Source: Acidimicrobiia bacterium
GTDB lineage: Bacteria; Actinomycetota; Acidimicrobiia; Acidimicrobiales; Aldehydirespiratoraceae
Assembly: GCA_022820805.1 (NCBI GenBank)
Contig: JAJEEV010000009.1
Coordinates: forward strand, 1-64,000
Length of the DNA: 64,000 nt
Direction of reading: 5' to 3'
Shown here: piece after piece, positions 17,022-25,832 of the stretch
How positions within the stretch are numbered: the first letter of the stretch is position 1
Layout of the letters: every line of letters starts with the position of its first letter
Notes under the pieces: generated by a model
What the model saw: only the letters and a program-made list of their open reading frames with translations
Database searches by the model: none
Told to the model about the DNA's origin: nothing
Translations under genes and position numbers: made by a program

Positions 17022-18206
17022 TCAGCTCGCGGCGCGGCGCAGCATGCCGGCGAAGCGCAGACCGGCCCGGTCCGAGAGGAGGCGACGCACGGCCCGATCG
17101 GCGTCGGCGGCCAACTCGGCCCGCCAGACCTGCGCAGGGTGGCTGCGGTCGGCCTCCTCGCCGGCGTGGCCGGTGCGGTCGACGTCCGCGTCGTTGCCGG
17201 TGTCCACCAGCTCCACCCCGTCGGGGTCGGGTTCCACCACCAGCACCGCTATGCCTCTGCGGCGAAGCCCCTCCACCTCCTCGCGCAGCTTGTCGTCCAC
17301 CCATTGACGGCGGGCCACCCTGAAGGCCCGGCCGTCGGACCACGCCGCCTCCAATGCCTCCGACCACCAGGCTCGATCCGATGCCGGCGCCCGGGACTCG
17401 CCCAGCCCGACGCCGTCTCGCGCCTTGATCCAAGCATCCGACAGCGAGCCGCGGACCGTCGACCATCCTGCTGCGCCGCTCATGGGTGACGACACCACGA
17501 CCAGGTCGAAGGCGGGGGGACCCATCAGGTCGGCGTTGGTGTAGGAGTGCACGCCGCCGTCGACGTATCGCTGCCCGTCCACGGTGACCGGCTCGAACAT
17601 GGCCGGGACGGCGCAGCTGGCCCGCACCGCCTCCGCCGCAGTGGCGGCGATGTCGTCGCGTCCGAACACCACTCTCTCTCCGTCGGACAGCCGCACCGCG
17701 GTCACCCAGAAGGCCTCGGCCGGCCAGGGCTCGGGATGCAGTTCGGCCATGCGCTGCTGGAGGGCCTCGGTGGTCCGGGTGCCCCTGGGCAGCAGGCCCA
17801 CGGCCGCATGCAGCGGTCGGGTCTGCCAGGGGGGCCAAAGAGCCCTCGCGGCGAGGGTCGGCGACTGGGGCCCCTGCTCGTTCCAGTCCCGTTCGCTGCG
17901 GCCCTCGCGGTAGGGGGTGGTCACCCGGTCGATGATCTCTTGCCCCTCGTCGCTCACGGGCTCGCCGCGTCGATGGGCATAGAGGTCCGTCGGCGGGATT
18001 CCGGCCCGCAGGCACAGGCCGGTGATGGCCCCCGCCGAGGTTCCCAGGATCAGCTCGGCACGCCGGGCGTCCCAGCCCGTCACCGCATGCAGTGCCCGGA
18101 CCACGCCCGCGTGCCACGCCTCCGCGGCCGCGCCGCCCCCGCTGAACACCAGGCCCACCGACAGCACGTCGTCACCGCCGTTCGGGGCCGGCTCGGTCGG
18201 GTCCAT
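17022..18206 (-). CDS. Patatin-like phospholipase
   Basis: 394 residues. The oxyanion-hole glycine run FSGGGAAAEAWH is at about 21-32, the nucleophile is S57 in GTSAGA and the dyad aspartate is D216 in VDGG. All catalytic elements of bacterial patatins are therefore present. It should be a serine lipid acyl hydrolase acting on phospholipids or other acyl esters in the cytoplasm or at the inner membrane face. There is no signal peptide. TATCCT lies 7 nt upstream of the ATG, a leaderless-type promoter. It is divergent from helD and 23 bp upstream of hemE, so it may lead the haem transcription unit; a functional link with haem synthesis is not obvious. Confidence 0.85.
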   Translation of the reverse strand: MDPTEPAPNGGDDVLSVGLVFSGGGAAAEAWHAGVVRALHAVTGWDARRAELILGTSAGAITGLCLRAGIPPTDLYAHRRGEPVSDEGQEIIDRVTTPYREGRSERDWNEQGPQSPTLAARALWPPWQTRPLHAAVGLLPRGTRTTEALQQRMAELHPEPWPAEAFWVTAVRLSDGERVVFGRDDIAATAAEAVRASCAVPAMFEPVTVDGQRYVDGGVHSYTNADLMGPPAFDLVVVSSPMSGAAGWSTVRGSLSDAWIKARDGVGLGESRAPASDRAWWSEALEAAWSDGRAFRVARRQWVDDKLREEVEGLRRRGIAVLVVEPDPDGVELVDTGNDADVDRTGHAGEEADRSHPAQVWRAELAADADRAVRRLLSDRAGLRFAGMLRRAAS

Positions 18207-18213
18207 GCAGCCG

Positions 18214-18219
18214 AGGATA
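18214..18219 (-). promoter_or_regulatory. Leaderless -10 element for the patatin gene
   Basis: TATCCT on the minus strand is followed by exactly 7 nt and the ATG at 18206. This TANNNT-N6/7-start spacing recurs at several genes in the window and fits transcription starting at the first base of the start codon. No convincing -35 is seen. Confidence 0.45.
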
Positions 18220-18323
18220 CGGGGATAAGATCGACAGTTCCCTCGAAGGCCCGGGATCCGCTCGCCCAGCGGCTCGCCGCTGTCCGGCGGACCCGGTTCA
18301 CAACCCCGTCGGTCGGTTCAGCC

Positions 18324-20501
18324 TTGACCAGTCGCCATCCCGATCTAGAAGTCGAGCAGGCCTACTTCGACCTCGCGCACGCCTGCCTCGACACGGCCCG
18401 CGAGCGGGCCACCATGGCCACGTCGGTATTCCGCACGGGCCGTGGCGGCACCACGCAGGCCCGGTTCGAGCGCGAGGCCATGCTCGAGGCCGCCCTGGCC
18501 CGGCTCACCAGGCTCGACATCGGGGACCGGTCGCTGGTGTTCGGGCGCATCGATCCGGCCGACACGGGCGAGCGCTTCTACATCGGGCGCGTCGGGCTGT
18601 GGGATGCCGATCACGAACCGATCGTGGTGGACTGGCGGGCGCCGGTGGCCGAGCCCTTCTACCGCGCCACCGGCCGTGAGCCGCTCGGCCTGGAGCGCCG
18701 GCGGCACTTCGCGTCCCGGGGCAGCACGCTGCTGGGCATCGAGGACGAGTTCTTCGGCGACAAGGCCGCCATCGGCCTCGACATCGCCGACCGGGACTTC
18801 GACAGCTCCGCCGACGGAGCGGCCGCCGGCGGTGACGGCTCGCTCGGCGGCCGTCCGGTCTCGGGTGCTCTGATCGCCTCGCTGGAGGCTGCCCGCACCG
18901 GCCGCCTCCAGGACGTCGTGGCCACCATCCAGGGCGAGCAGGACAGGGTCATCCGCTCCGAGCTGCCCGGCGTGCTGGTCGTGCAGGGCGGGCCGGGGAC
19001 GGGCAAGACGGTCGTGGCCCTCCACCGGGCCGCCTACCTGCTCTACACGCACCGGTTCCCCCTGGAGAGCCAGGGAGTGCTGGTGGTGGGGCCGAACCGG
19101 CTCTTCCTCGCCTACATCGAGCAGGTGCTGCCGTCTCTGGGAGAGGCCGGGGTCGAGCAGGCCGTGCTAGCCGACCTGCTCAGCCCGGCGGTGCGGGTGG
19201 CGGGCCTCGACGACGAGGCCGTGGCGCGGATCAAGGGCGACCGGTGCATGGCCGGCGTGCTGCGAAGAGCGGTGCGCGACCGCCGCCGGCCGCTGCGCCA
19301 GGACCTGGTCGTCGGCTACGAGTTGCAGCGACTCAGCCTCACCGTGGAGGAGTCCGCCCACATCGTCGACGACGTCTCCCGGCGGGCCCGCAAGCACAAT
19401 GCCGGCCGCAGGCTGGTGGAGGAGGCGTTCTTCGCCGCGCTGGCCGCCAGCGGCCGCCGCGCCGCCGACCCGGCCGAGGTCCGGGAGAGCCTCTCGGATG
19501 TGATCGAGGTCCGCGAGGCGCTCGAGTGGATGTGGCCCGTGCTCACGCCGGCCCATCTCGTGAACGATCTGTACGGGTCGAGGGCTCTGCTGCGCTCGGC
19601 CGGAGCGGGACGGCTCGACGACGACGAGGTCGAGCTGCTGTACCGGCCCCGGCCGGGTCACGCCTCGGAGGTCACGTGGTCGTTCCAGGACGTGCCGGTG
19701 CTGGACGAGGCGAGGGCGTTGCTGGGGTACCGGCCCGGGCACCGTGACGAGGACGCGGTGCTGACCTACGGCCACATCGTGGTGGACGAGGCCCAGGACC
19801 TTTCGCCCATGGAGCTGCGCATGATCGCCCGGCGCAGCCTCAACGGCTCGATGACGGTGGTGGGCGACATCGCGCAGGCCACCGGCTCCTGGGCCCACGA
19901 GGACTGGGAGTCGGTGCTGGAGGGCCTGCCCGACCGGCGCCCGCCGCGCCGGGTCGAGCTGACGCTGGGTTACCGGATCCCCGCGCCGGCCATGGAGCTC
20001 GCCAACCGGGTGCTGCCCTACGCCGCCCCCGGCGCGATGCCGCCCGAGACGGTGCGCACCATCGGCGACGAGCCCCGCGTCGTGCCGTGCGGCCGGGCAG
20101 CCGCCCGGAGCGGCTCCGACGGCTCCGCGGCCCCGCTGGCCGAGACGCTGGCGGAGGTCATCGCCGAGGAGCGGGCCGAGATCGGGGAGGGCAACGTGGC
20201 CGTGATCGTGCCCGACTCGCTCCATGAGCGGCTCCGGACCGAGCTTCAGGAGCGTTCGGTGGTGTTCGTCGGCCCCGGCCGGGCCGGCCTCGAGCAGCCG
20301 GTGACGCTGGTGCCGGTGCGCCTGGTGAAGGGCCTCGAGGTCGACGCCGCGGTGGTGGTCGAGCCGGCCCGCATCGTCGCCGAGGAGTGCCAGGGGGTGC
20401 GGTCCCTGTACGTGGCCCTCACCCGGGCGACCAAGCGGGTGACGGTGGTGCATGCCGAGCCCCTGCCCGATGTGCTCACCGAGCCTTCGGCGGCAGCCTG
20501 A
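18324..20501 (+). CDS. helD: HelD-type UvrD/Rep-like RNA polymerase-recycling helicase
   Basis: About 725 residues. An N-terminal helical arm (EVEQAYFDLAHACLDTARER) and the DxxxGERFYIGRVGLWD module precede the split motor. Walker A QGGPGTGKTVVALHR is near residue 222, Walker B/DEAQD (IVVDEAQDLSP) near 487, and C-terminal motifs are LVKGLEVDAAVVVEP and LYVALTRATKRV. In actinobacteria HelD removes stalled RNA polymerase from DNA using ATP. The only sensible in-frame start upstream of the conserved N-terminus is TTG at 18324; ATG at 18414 would delete the helical arm. Divergent from the patatin gene. Confidence 0.85.
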   Translation: MTSRHPDLEVEQAYFDLAHACLDTARERATMATSVFRTGRGGTTQARFEREAMLEAALARLTRLDIGDRSLVFGRIDPADTGERFYIGRVGLWDADHEPIVVDWRAPVAEPFYRATGREPLGLERRRHFASRGSTLLGIEDEFFGDKAAIGLDIADRDFDSSADGAAAGGDGSLGGRPVSGALIASLEAARTGRLQDVVATIQGEQDRVIRSELPGVLVVQGGPGTGKTVVALHRAAYLLYTHRFPLESQGVLVVGPNRLFLAYIEQVLPSLGEAGVEQAVLADLLSPAVRVAGLDDEAVARIKGDRCMAGVLRRAVRDRRRPLRQDLVVGYELQRLSLTVEESAHIVDDVSRRARKHNAGRRLVEEAFFAALAASGRRAADPAEVRESLSDVIEVREALEWMWPVLTPAHLVNDLYGSRALLRSAGAGRLDDDEVELLYRPRPGHASEVTWSFQDVPVLDEARALLGYRPGHRDEDAVLTYGHIVVDEAQDLSPMELRMIARRSLNGSMTVVGDIAQATGSWAHEDWESVLEGLPDRRPPRRVELTLGYRIPAPAMELANRVLPYAAPGAMPPETVRTIGDEPRVVPCGRAAARSGSDGSAAPLAETLAEVIAEERAEIGEGNVAVIVPDSLHERLRTELQERSVVFVGPGRAGLEQPVTLVPVRLVKGLEVDAAVVVEPARIVAEECQGVRSLYVALTRATKRVTVVHAEPLPDVLTEPSAAA

Positions 20502-20563
20502 TTACTGTGCGGCAGCCTCAGTCCTGCGCGGAAGTCTGAGCCGCTGCCGTCAGGGTGTCTGGG

Positions 20564-20594
20564 TTGACGTGGTGAGGATTGCTGGCGTTAAGGT
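20564..20594 (+). promoter_or_regulatory. Leaderless promoter of the ABC ATPase gene
   Basis: TTGACG (20564-20569) and TAAGGT (20589-20594) are spaced by 19 bp, and the ATG at 20602 follows the -10 by 7 nt. Transcription is predicted to start at the A of the start codon. No ribosome-binding sequence is present, which fits a leaderless mRNA. This is the best formed of the leaderless promoters in the window because it also has a -35. Confidence 0.6.
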
Positions 20595-20601
20595 ATAAGG
20601 C

Positions 20602-21804
20602 ATGCTTGATAGCGCCGCGGCGCCGGTCGCTCTGGAGGCTCGATCCTCGGAGGCTGCGACCGCACAGGTGCAGCAGCGACGCGGTCGTTGGATCGTCGCC
20701 GATGATGTGAGCGTCACCCTTGGGGGGGCGCCGGTCCTCCGCAGCGCGACCATCACGACCGAAGCTGGCCGCACGCTGGCGCTACTCGGTCCGAGCGGAT
20801 GCGGTAAGACGACCCTGCTGCGGGTGCTCGCCGGGCTTCAGCGGCTCGAGTCCGGTCATGTCTTCATAGGCGGCAGGCTGATGTCGGGGCCGGCGGAGCC
20901 GAGGAACGGCTCGGCCCGCAACGGAGCCTCACGCAACGGAAGCTCCCGGAACGGGAGTTCGCCTCACATGGTGCACTTGGCCGCCGACAAGCGGGGCGTG
21001 GGCATGGTGTTCCAGGACTGGTCGCTGTTCCCGCACCTCACCGTGGCTGCCAATGTGGCCTTCGGCCTGCCCCGCTCGGAGCGCCCCCGCAGCCGGGTCC
21101 TGCCCCGGCCAGCGTCGCGCCGGGTGAGAGATCTGCTTGACATGGTGGGGATCGCCGAACTGGCCGATCGGCTGCCGGGATCGCTGTCGGGCGGGCAGCA
21201 GCAGCGGGTGGCGCTGGCCCGGGCCCTGGCGCCGCAGCCCTCGGTGCTGCTTCTCGACGAGCCCTTCTCGAGCCTCGACACGACCCTGAGGGTGGAGGTC
21301 CGGGCCGAGGTGGCCGCACTGCTGCGGGAGCTGGAGGTCACCTGCGTGTTCGTGACCCACGACCAGGACGAGGCCTTCGTGCTCGGCGACGAGGTGGCCG
21401 TCATGCGTGACGGGGCAGTGATCCAGCAGGCCGCGCCGGCCGTGCTCTACGAGCAGCCCGCGGATCTCTGGCTGGCCGGCTTCGTGGGTGAGGCCGACAC
21501 CGTTCGTGGCCGGGCCGAGGGCGATGTCGCCCACACGTCCCTGGGACCGATGCGGCTGCGGTCGCCGGCGCAGGGAGCGGTGGACGTCCTGGTGCGGCCC
21601 GAGGAGCTGGCCCTCACCGAGGGGGAGTCAGGCGTGGTGGATCACATCGAGTTCTTCGGCCACGACACCCTGTACTACATCCGCTCGGCGGACGGCGAGG
21701 TGCTGCGCTGCCGGACCACCGGCGCTCCCCGCTTCCGGCTCGGGGCCACCGTCGACCTGTGCCACAGCGGGGTGAGCACCGTCGCCTTCCCCCGCCCCTC
21801 CTAG
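20602..21804 (+). CDS. ABC transporter ATP-binding protein (FbpC/PotA type) with RNG-repeat insertion
   Basis: 400 residues. Walker A GPSGCGKTT (63-71), Q-loop FQDWSLFPHL, signature LSGGQQQRVALARAL, Walker B LLLDEPFSSLD and switch His in THDQDEAF are all intact. The C-terminal third (about 300-398) is a TOBE-like regulatory domain, so the family is Fe3+/polyamine/thiamine importers. Residues 101-120 are four tandem five-residue units of the form RNG(S/A)(A/S) (DNA 20902-20961, four 15-bp copies) inserted before the Q-loop, unusual for the family. No permease or binding protein is adjacent, so it is an orphan ATPase serving components elsewhere. Its stop overlaps that of the convergent Rieske gene in a shared CTAG. 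Confidence 0.85.
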   Translation: MLDSAAAPVALEARSSEAATAQVQQRRGRWIVADDVSVTLGGAPVLRSATITTEAGRTLALLGPSGCGKTTLLRVLAGLQRLESGHVFIGGRLMSGPAEPRNGSARNGASRNGSSRNGSSPHMVHLAADKRGVGMVFQDWSLFPHLTVAANVAFGLPRSERPRSRVLPRPASRRVRDLLDMVGIAELADRLPGSLSGGQQQRVALARALAPQPSVLLLDEPFSSLDTTLRVEVRAEVAALLRELEVTCVFVTHDQDEAFVLGDEVAVMRDGAVIQQAAPAVLYEQPADLWLAGFVGEADTVRGRAEGDVAHTSLGPMRLRSPAQGAVDVLVRPEELALTEGESGVVDHIEFFGHDTLYYIRSADGEVLRCRTTGAPRFRLGATVDLCHSGVSTVAFPRPS

Positions 21805-22847
21805 CTAGAAACCCCCGCGCCGGCCTCGGCTACCAGGTCGGCCAGCATCCGGCGCATCTCCAGGGTGATGCGGTCGGCCTTGGAGTGGTACTCCAGCGCG
21901 GGCACCAGCGGCACCGCCTTGGTCTGGATCCGCTGCAGGAGCACGCTGTCCTCGGCGGCCACGGCCTGCTGGAAGGCGACCGCCTCGGCGATGGGGCCGG
22001 GCTCGTCGGGGATGTCGTTGCGGTAGTCGGTGCAGTACAGCCGGGTGGTGGCGGCGTCCACCGGCTGGTGGCAGAAGCTGATGGTCAGCACCATGTCGGG
22101 GTAGCCGATGCGCAGGTACACGTGGTGGGGGGCGGTGAAGATGAACAGGAGCTCCCGCTCGACCACCTTGTAGTCGCCGTCGGCGCCCATCGAGTCGTCC
22201 AGCGCCTTGGTGAAGTGCCGGTGGCTGGCGGTGAAGCGCCAACCGTCGCGCTCCATCTTGTAGTCGCGCACCAGCTTGTCGTCCTCGTCGCCGAAGGTGG
22301 CCAGATGCACGAACGGCAGGTGGCCCAGGTCCAGGAAGTTGTCTGCCATCTGGGCCGCCCCCGCGTTCCACTCCGACGGGTCCAGCGGGCAGTTCACGAA
22401 GCTGGGGTCGTCGTGCTCGGGCACCTCGGGCAGCGGCGCGATCGGGTCCTCGGGCGCAAGCCACACCAGGTCCAGCGACTCCGTCACCCCGGCGGCCGCG
22501 GTAGCGCAGGCCCGAGCCGGTATGGGCAGGTCCGGGTCCACCGCGGGGATCTCCACGCACGTGCCGTCGGCGGCGAACCGGAAGCCGTGGTAGGCGCAGC
22601 GCAGAGTGTCGCCCACGATGGTTCCCGCGCTCAGCGGCGAGTAGCGGTGCGGGCAAGGGTCCCGCAGCGCGGTCAGCTCTCCGCCCAGGCGCACCAGGCA
22701 CCAGCGCTCACCGAGCAGGTCCACCGCAACCGGGCCGTCCGCGCCGACGTCGGCGCTGCGGGCCACCGGGTGCCAGCAGCGCCGCAGGGCCGGGTGCTCG
22801 TTGTCGATCCAGGAGGTGTTCCAGGATGGGTCGGCAGAGGCGTTCAT
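21801..22847 (-). CDS. Rieske non-haem iron oxygenase (single-component alpha-type)
   Basis: 348 residues. The Rieske [2Fe-2S] ligands are C65/H67 (CPHR) and C84/H87 (CAYHGF). The mononuclear iron site DNFLDLGHLPFVH supplies D173, H176 and H181. The short length and DNFLDxxH motif resemble vanillate-demethylase/CndA-like oxygenases that O- or N-demethylate or hydroxylate aromatics, rather than classical dihydroxylating enzymes. It needs a reductase, which is not encoded in the window. A strong site (AAGGGGGA) precedes the ATG. It is the last gene of the leftward unit after two amidohydrolases and a PanB-like protein, so it probably acts on the same aromatic or heterocyclic substrate. Confidence 0.88.
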   Translation of the reverse strand: MNASADPSWNTSWIDNEHPALRRCWHPVARSADVGADGPVAVDLLGERWCLVRLGGELTALRDPCPHRYSPLSAGTIVGDTLRCAYHGFRFAADGTCVEIPAVDPDLPIPARACATAAAGVTESLDLVWLAPEDPIAPLPEVPEHDDPSFVNCPLDPSEWNAGAAQMADNFLDLGHLPFVHLATFGDEDDKLVRDYKMERDGWRFTASHRHFTKALDDSMGADGDYKVVERELLFIFTAPHHVYLRIGYPDMVLTISFCHQPVDAATTRLYCTDYRNDIPDEPGPIAEAVAFQQAVAAEDSVLLQRIQTKAVPLVPALEYHSKADRITLEMRRMLADLVAEAGAGVSS

Positions 22848-22867
22848 CGGTCCCCCTTGCGTCCTTG

Positions 22868-24358
22868 CTAGTCGGCGGCTCCGAAGGCTGGAGTGATCCG
22901 GGCCAGCCGCTCCACGGGCACCGGTCGGGCCATCTCGTAGTCGTGGATCTCGGTGAGCACGTCCACGTAGCGGTCATAGAAGGCCTGGCGTTCGGGGAGG
23001 CCCTCGTGGAAGCGTCGCTGCAGGTCGCGGGACCGCTCGCCCATGGCGCCCTCGTCGACGCGGGTCGAGCGGCCCTCGGAGACCATCACCTCGCCGTCGA
23101 CGATCACGGTCTGCACCGACTGTCCGTGCTCGGCCAGGACCAGGCTCGTGGCCAGGCCCTCGGCGTGCACCGGCACATGGCGCTCAGCGTCGAGCAGCAC
23201 GATGTCGGCCGCGCTCCCGGGCTGGAGCGAGCCCAGCGGCTGGCCCAGCGCGGCCGCCCCGCCTCGCAGGCACATCCTCCAGATCGCGGGGGCCTGGGGC
23301 CAGTGCCGGTGCGATCCGTGCAAGGTCTGCAACAGCGTGGCGAACTTCATGGCCTCGAACATGTTCTGGTTGTCGTTGGAGGCTGCGCCGTCCGCGCCGA
23401 GGGCCACGCTGACCCCGCCCTCGAGCAGGTCGGCCACGGGCAGGATGCCGGACCCGCACCGCAGGTTCGACACCGGGTTGTGCACGATGGTGGCGCCGCA
23501 GCGCTGAACCGTCGCGAACTCGTCGGGGTCCATCCACACGCAGTGGGCCAGGCTGGAGCCCGGCCTCAGCATTCCGAGGTCCTCGAGGTACGAGACGCTG
23601 GAGCGCCCGTAGCGCTCCAGGTTGGCACCGATCTGGGTCCTGGTCTCCAGCACATGGGTGTGGAACCCCGCTTCGCGCTCGCGGGCCAGGCCGGCCAGGC
23701 CGTCCATCAGCTCGTGGGTGCAGCGCTGCGGAGCCGATGGCCCCACCATCGGCGTGAGCCGGGAGTGGGCGCCCTGCCAGCGATCGAAGAACCTCGCCAT
23801 GGAGTCCAGCAGTCCGGCCGCCTCGAACGGATCCCCCAGCGGTTCGGGCTTGGGGCGGGAGGCGCCCGCGAACGACATCGTGTCGAAGATGTCCAGATCG
23901 CCGATCATGGGAGCCAGCCCGGCCCGCATCCCGGCGTCGGCGTAGGCGCTCATGATGGCCTCGGAGTAGTTCTCGAAGTCCCACGGCGCCACCCAGCCGT
24001 GGTCGAGCACCGCGGTGCAGCCCGACTGGAGCATCTCCAGCGCCCCGGCCATGGCCAGCGTGTAGCGGTCCTCCGCGGTGATGGGGACCTTCCCGAACAC
24101 CGCCCACATCAGCCACAGGTCCAGCGGCAGGTTCGGGGTGGTTCCCCGGTCGAGGTTCTGGGCCGAGTGGGTGTGGGAGTTGATCAGGCCCGGCATGGCC
24201 ACCATGCCGTCGGCCTCGACCACCTCGGCCGATCCGGGGCGAAGGCCGGGCCCCACTTCGGTGATGATGCCGCCTTCGGCTCTGATGTCCGCGACCCGCA
24301 GCGGGCCCTCGGCGTCGAGGATCGTCGCCTGCCTGACCAGCAACCCGGAGTCGCTCAC
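22868..24358 (-). CDS. TRZ/ATZ-family amidohydrolase / deaminase 1
   Basis: 496 residues from a GTG start. It is a metal-dependent TIM-barrel amidohydrolase with the HxH motif in NSHTHSAQN (about 61-69), a third His in FHTHVLET, a fourth in LAHCVWMD and the catalytic Asp in ALGADGAASND. The small beta-sandwich surrounds the barrel at both ends (LVRQATILD and the C-terminal VDGEVMV). This pattern is shared by 8-oxoguanine, hydroxyatrazine, S-adenosylhomocysteine and guanine deaminases. It would hydrolytically remove an amino or similar group from a heterocycle. It starts 13 bp after the stop of amidohydrolase 2; the two proteins are clearly distinct and probably catalyse successive or alternative steps. 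Confidence 0.88.
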   Translation of the reverse strand: MSDSGLLVRQATILDAEGPLRVADIRAEGGIITEVGPGLRPGSAEVVEADGMVAMPGLINSHTHSAQNLDRGTTPNLPLDLWLMWAVFGKVPITAEDRYTLAMAGALEMLQSGCTAVLDHGWVAPWDFENYSEAIMSAYADAGMRAGLAPMIGDLDIFDTMSFAGASRPKPEPLGDPFEAAGLLDSMARFFDRWQGAHSRLTPMVGPSAPQRCTHELMDGLAGLAREREAGFHTHVLETRTQIGANLERYGRSSVSYLEDLGMLRPGSSLAHCVWMDPDEFATVQRCGATIVHNPVSNLRCGSGILPVADLLEGGVSVALGADGAASNDNQNMFEAMKFATLLQTLHGSHRHWPQAPAIWRMCLRGGAAALGQPLGSLQPGSAADIVLLDAERHVPVHAEGLATSLVLAEHGQSVQTVIVDGEVMVSEGRSTRVDEGAMGERSRDLQRRFHEGLPERQAFYDRYVDVLTEIHDYEMARPVPVERLARITPAFGAAD

Positions 24359-24371
24359 CGTTTCGCCCCGC

Positions 24372-25832
24372 TCACAGGTAGTCGACGTTGGTGCCGAGCT
24401 GCACGTAGCGGCGGGGCGCCATCTCCGCGATCATGCGGGCCCCCAGGGCCTCGGCCTCGGGCAGCAAGGCCTCCTCGTCGATGGTCAGCAGCCGACCCTC
24501 GTGCATCACCAGGCGGCCCGCCACGATCGTCGACTCGGCGTCGGTGCCCACCCCGTAGCGCACCAGCGTCGCCACCGGGTCCGTCGAGGGGGTGAGCCGG
24601 ACGTTGTTGGCGTCGATGACGCAGATGTCGGCGGCCTTGCCCGCCTCCAGCGAGCCGATCTCGTCGTCCCACATCAGCAGCCGGGCCGCGTCGATGGTGC
24701 CCATCTCGAAGGCGTCGGCGCAGGAGAACCCGTAGGGGTCGAACAGCGGCATGGCCGCCTGGTTGTGCATGATGTGCGCGATCCGCATCAGCTTCAACAC
24801 GTCGTTGATGATGGTGTCGCAGCCCAGCCCGACGGTGATGCCCCGGGCCCGCATCAGCGGCACCCGGGTGACGGCCGACATGATGTCGGTGCATACCACC
24901 GGCGCGTGGGCCAGCTTGGCCCCGGCCCCGGCCATCAGGTCGATCTCGCGGTCGGTGGTGAGCATGGCGTGGATGGCCACCAGCCGCTCGGTCAGCGCAC
25001 CGATGGAGGCCAGGTGCTCCAGGGGCCGGTGCCCGAACAGCGACACGCTGAGCTCGATCTCCTCGCGGTCGCGGTTGATGTGGGTCATGATCCCGGTGCC
25101 CCACCTCTGGACCAGTTCGTCGGTGGCCAGGTAGCGCTGGTCCGAGCACGACGGCACGCCCAGGTTGTGCACCCAGGGCCGCAGCCGCCCCTCGCCCCGC
25201 TCGAACCACTTGGCGAAGAACTCCTCGGTGTAGGCCAGGTCGTCGGCCAGGGCGGCCGGGTCGTCGCGGTACCACGACCTCTCCGTGATCTGCTCGTAGT
25301 TGCCGGCCAGACGCGACTCGCGGTCCCACATGCCCCGGGCCAGCGCGCAGCGGATGCCGGTCTCCATGACCGTCTCGGCGATCGGCTCCTCGTGGGCGAC
25401 GGTGCAGGTGGTCTCGGTCATGGTGGTGACGCCGGCCCGCAGCAGCTGCGCGAAGGCCACCTGGGCGCTGACCCTCACGTCGTCGGTGCTCTGGATGTCC
25501 TCAGCCGGGATGTAGATGCGGTAGATGTTGGGGAAGTCCTCCACCGTGCTCTCCCGGCACAGCGCCTGGGCGATGTGGTTGTGGCAGTCGATCAGCCCCG
25601 GGATCACGTAGCGCCGGGCCCCGCCGATGCGCCGGGCGCCGGGGTGAAGGGCCCTCAGCTCATCGGCCTTGCCCACTGCGGCGATGCGGTCCCCGGCCAC
25701 GGCCACCGCTCCGTCGGAGATCACCCGCCGTCGGGGGTCCATGGTCACCACCGTCCCCTCGACCAGCAGGGACACCGGCTCTGCGGCTGTGTCGGCGCCG
25801 GTCACTTCGGTGGCCGGGTCATCTCCGCCCAT
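24372..25832 (-). CDS. TRZ/ATZ-family amidohydrolase / deaminase 2
   Basis: 486 residues. The HxH motif is in DCHNHIAQ (about 82-89); later metal ligands are MTHINRDREE and VAIHAML, and the Asp is in GLGCDTIIND. GSLEAGKAADICVID at the end of the barrel is the usual amidohydrolase signature. It belongs to the same superfamily as its downstream neighbour but has diverged widely. Its ATG at 25832 has AAGGAG with a 7-nt spacer and overlaps the PanB-like stop by 31 bp; an alternative GTG (25805) would overlap that stop in a GTGA. I prefer the ATG because of the ribosome site. Hydrolysis of an amino- or halo-substituted ring, or an amide, is likely. Confidence 0.88.
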   Translation of the reverse strand: MGGDDPATEVTGADTAAEPVSLLVEGTVVTMDPRRRVISDGAVAVAGDRIAAVGKADELRALHPGARRIGGARRYVIPGLIDCHNHIAQALCRESTVEDFPNIYRIYIPAEDIQSTDDVRVSAQVAFAQLLRAGVTTMTETTCTVAHEEPIAETVMETGIRCALARGMWDRESRLAGNYEQITERSWYRDDPAALADDLAYTEEFFAKWFERGEGRLRPWVHNLGVPSCSDQRYLATDELVQRWGTGIMTHINRDREEIELSVSLFGHRPLEHLASIGALTERLVAIHAMLTTDREIDLMAGAGAKLAHAPVVCTDIMSAVTRVPLMRARGITVGLGCDTIINDVLKLMRIAHIMHNQAAMPLFDPYGFSCADAFEMGTIDAARLLMWDDEIGSLEAGKAADICVIDANNVRLTPSTDPVATLVRYGVGTDAESTIVAGRLVMHEGRLLTIDEEALLPEAEALGARMIAEMAPRRYVQLGTNVDYL

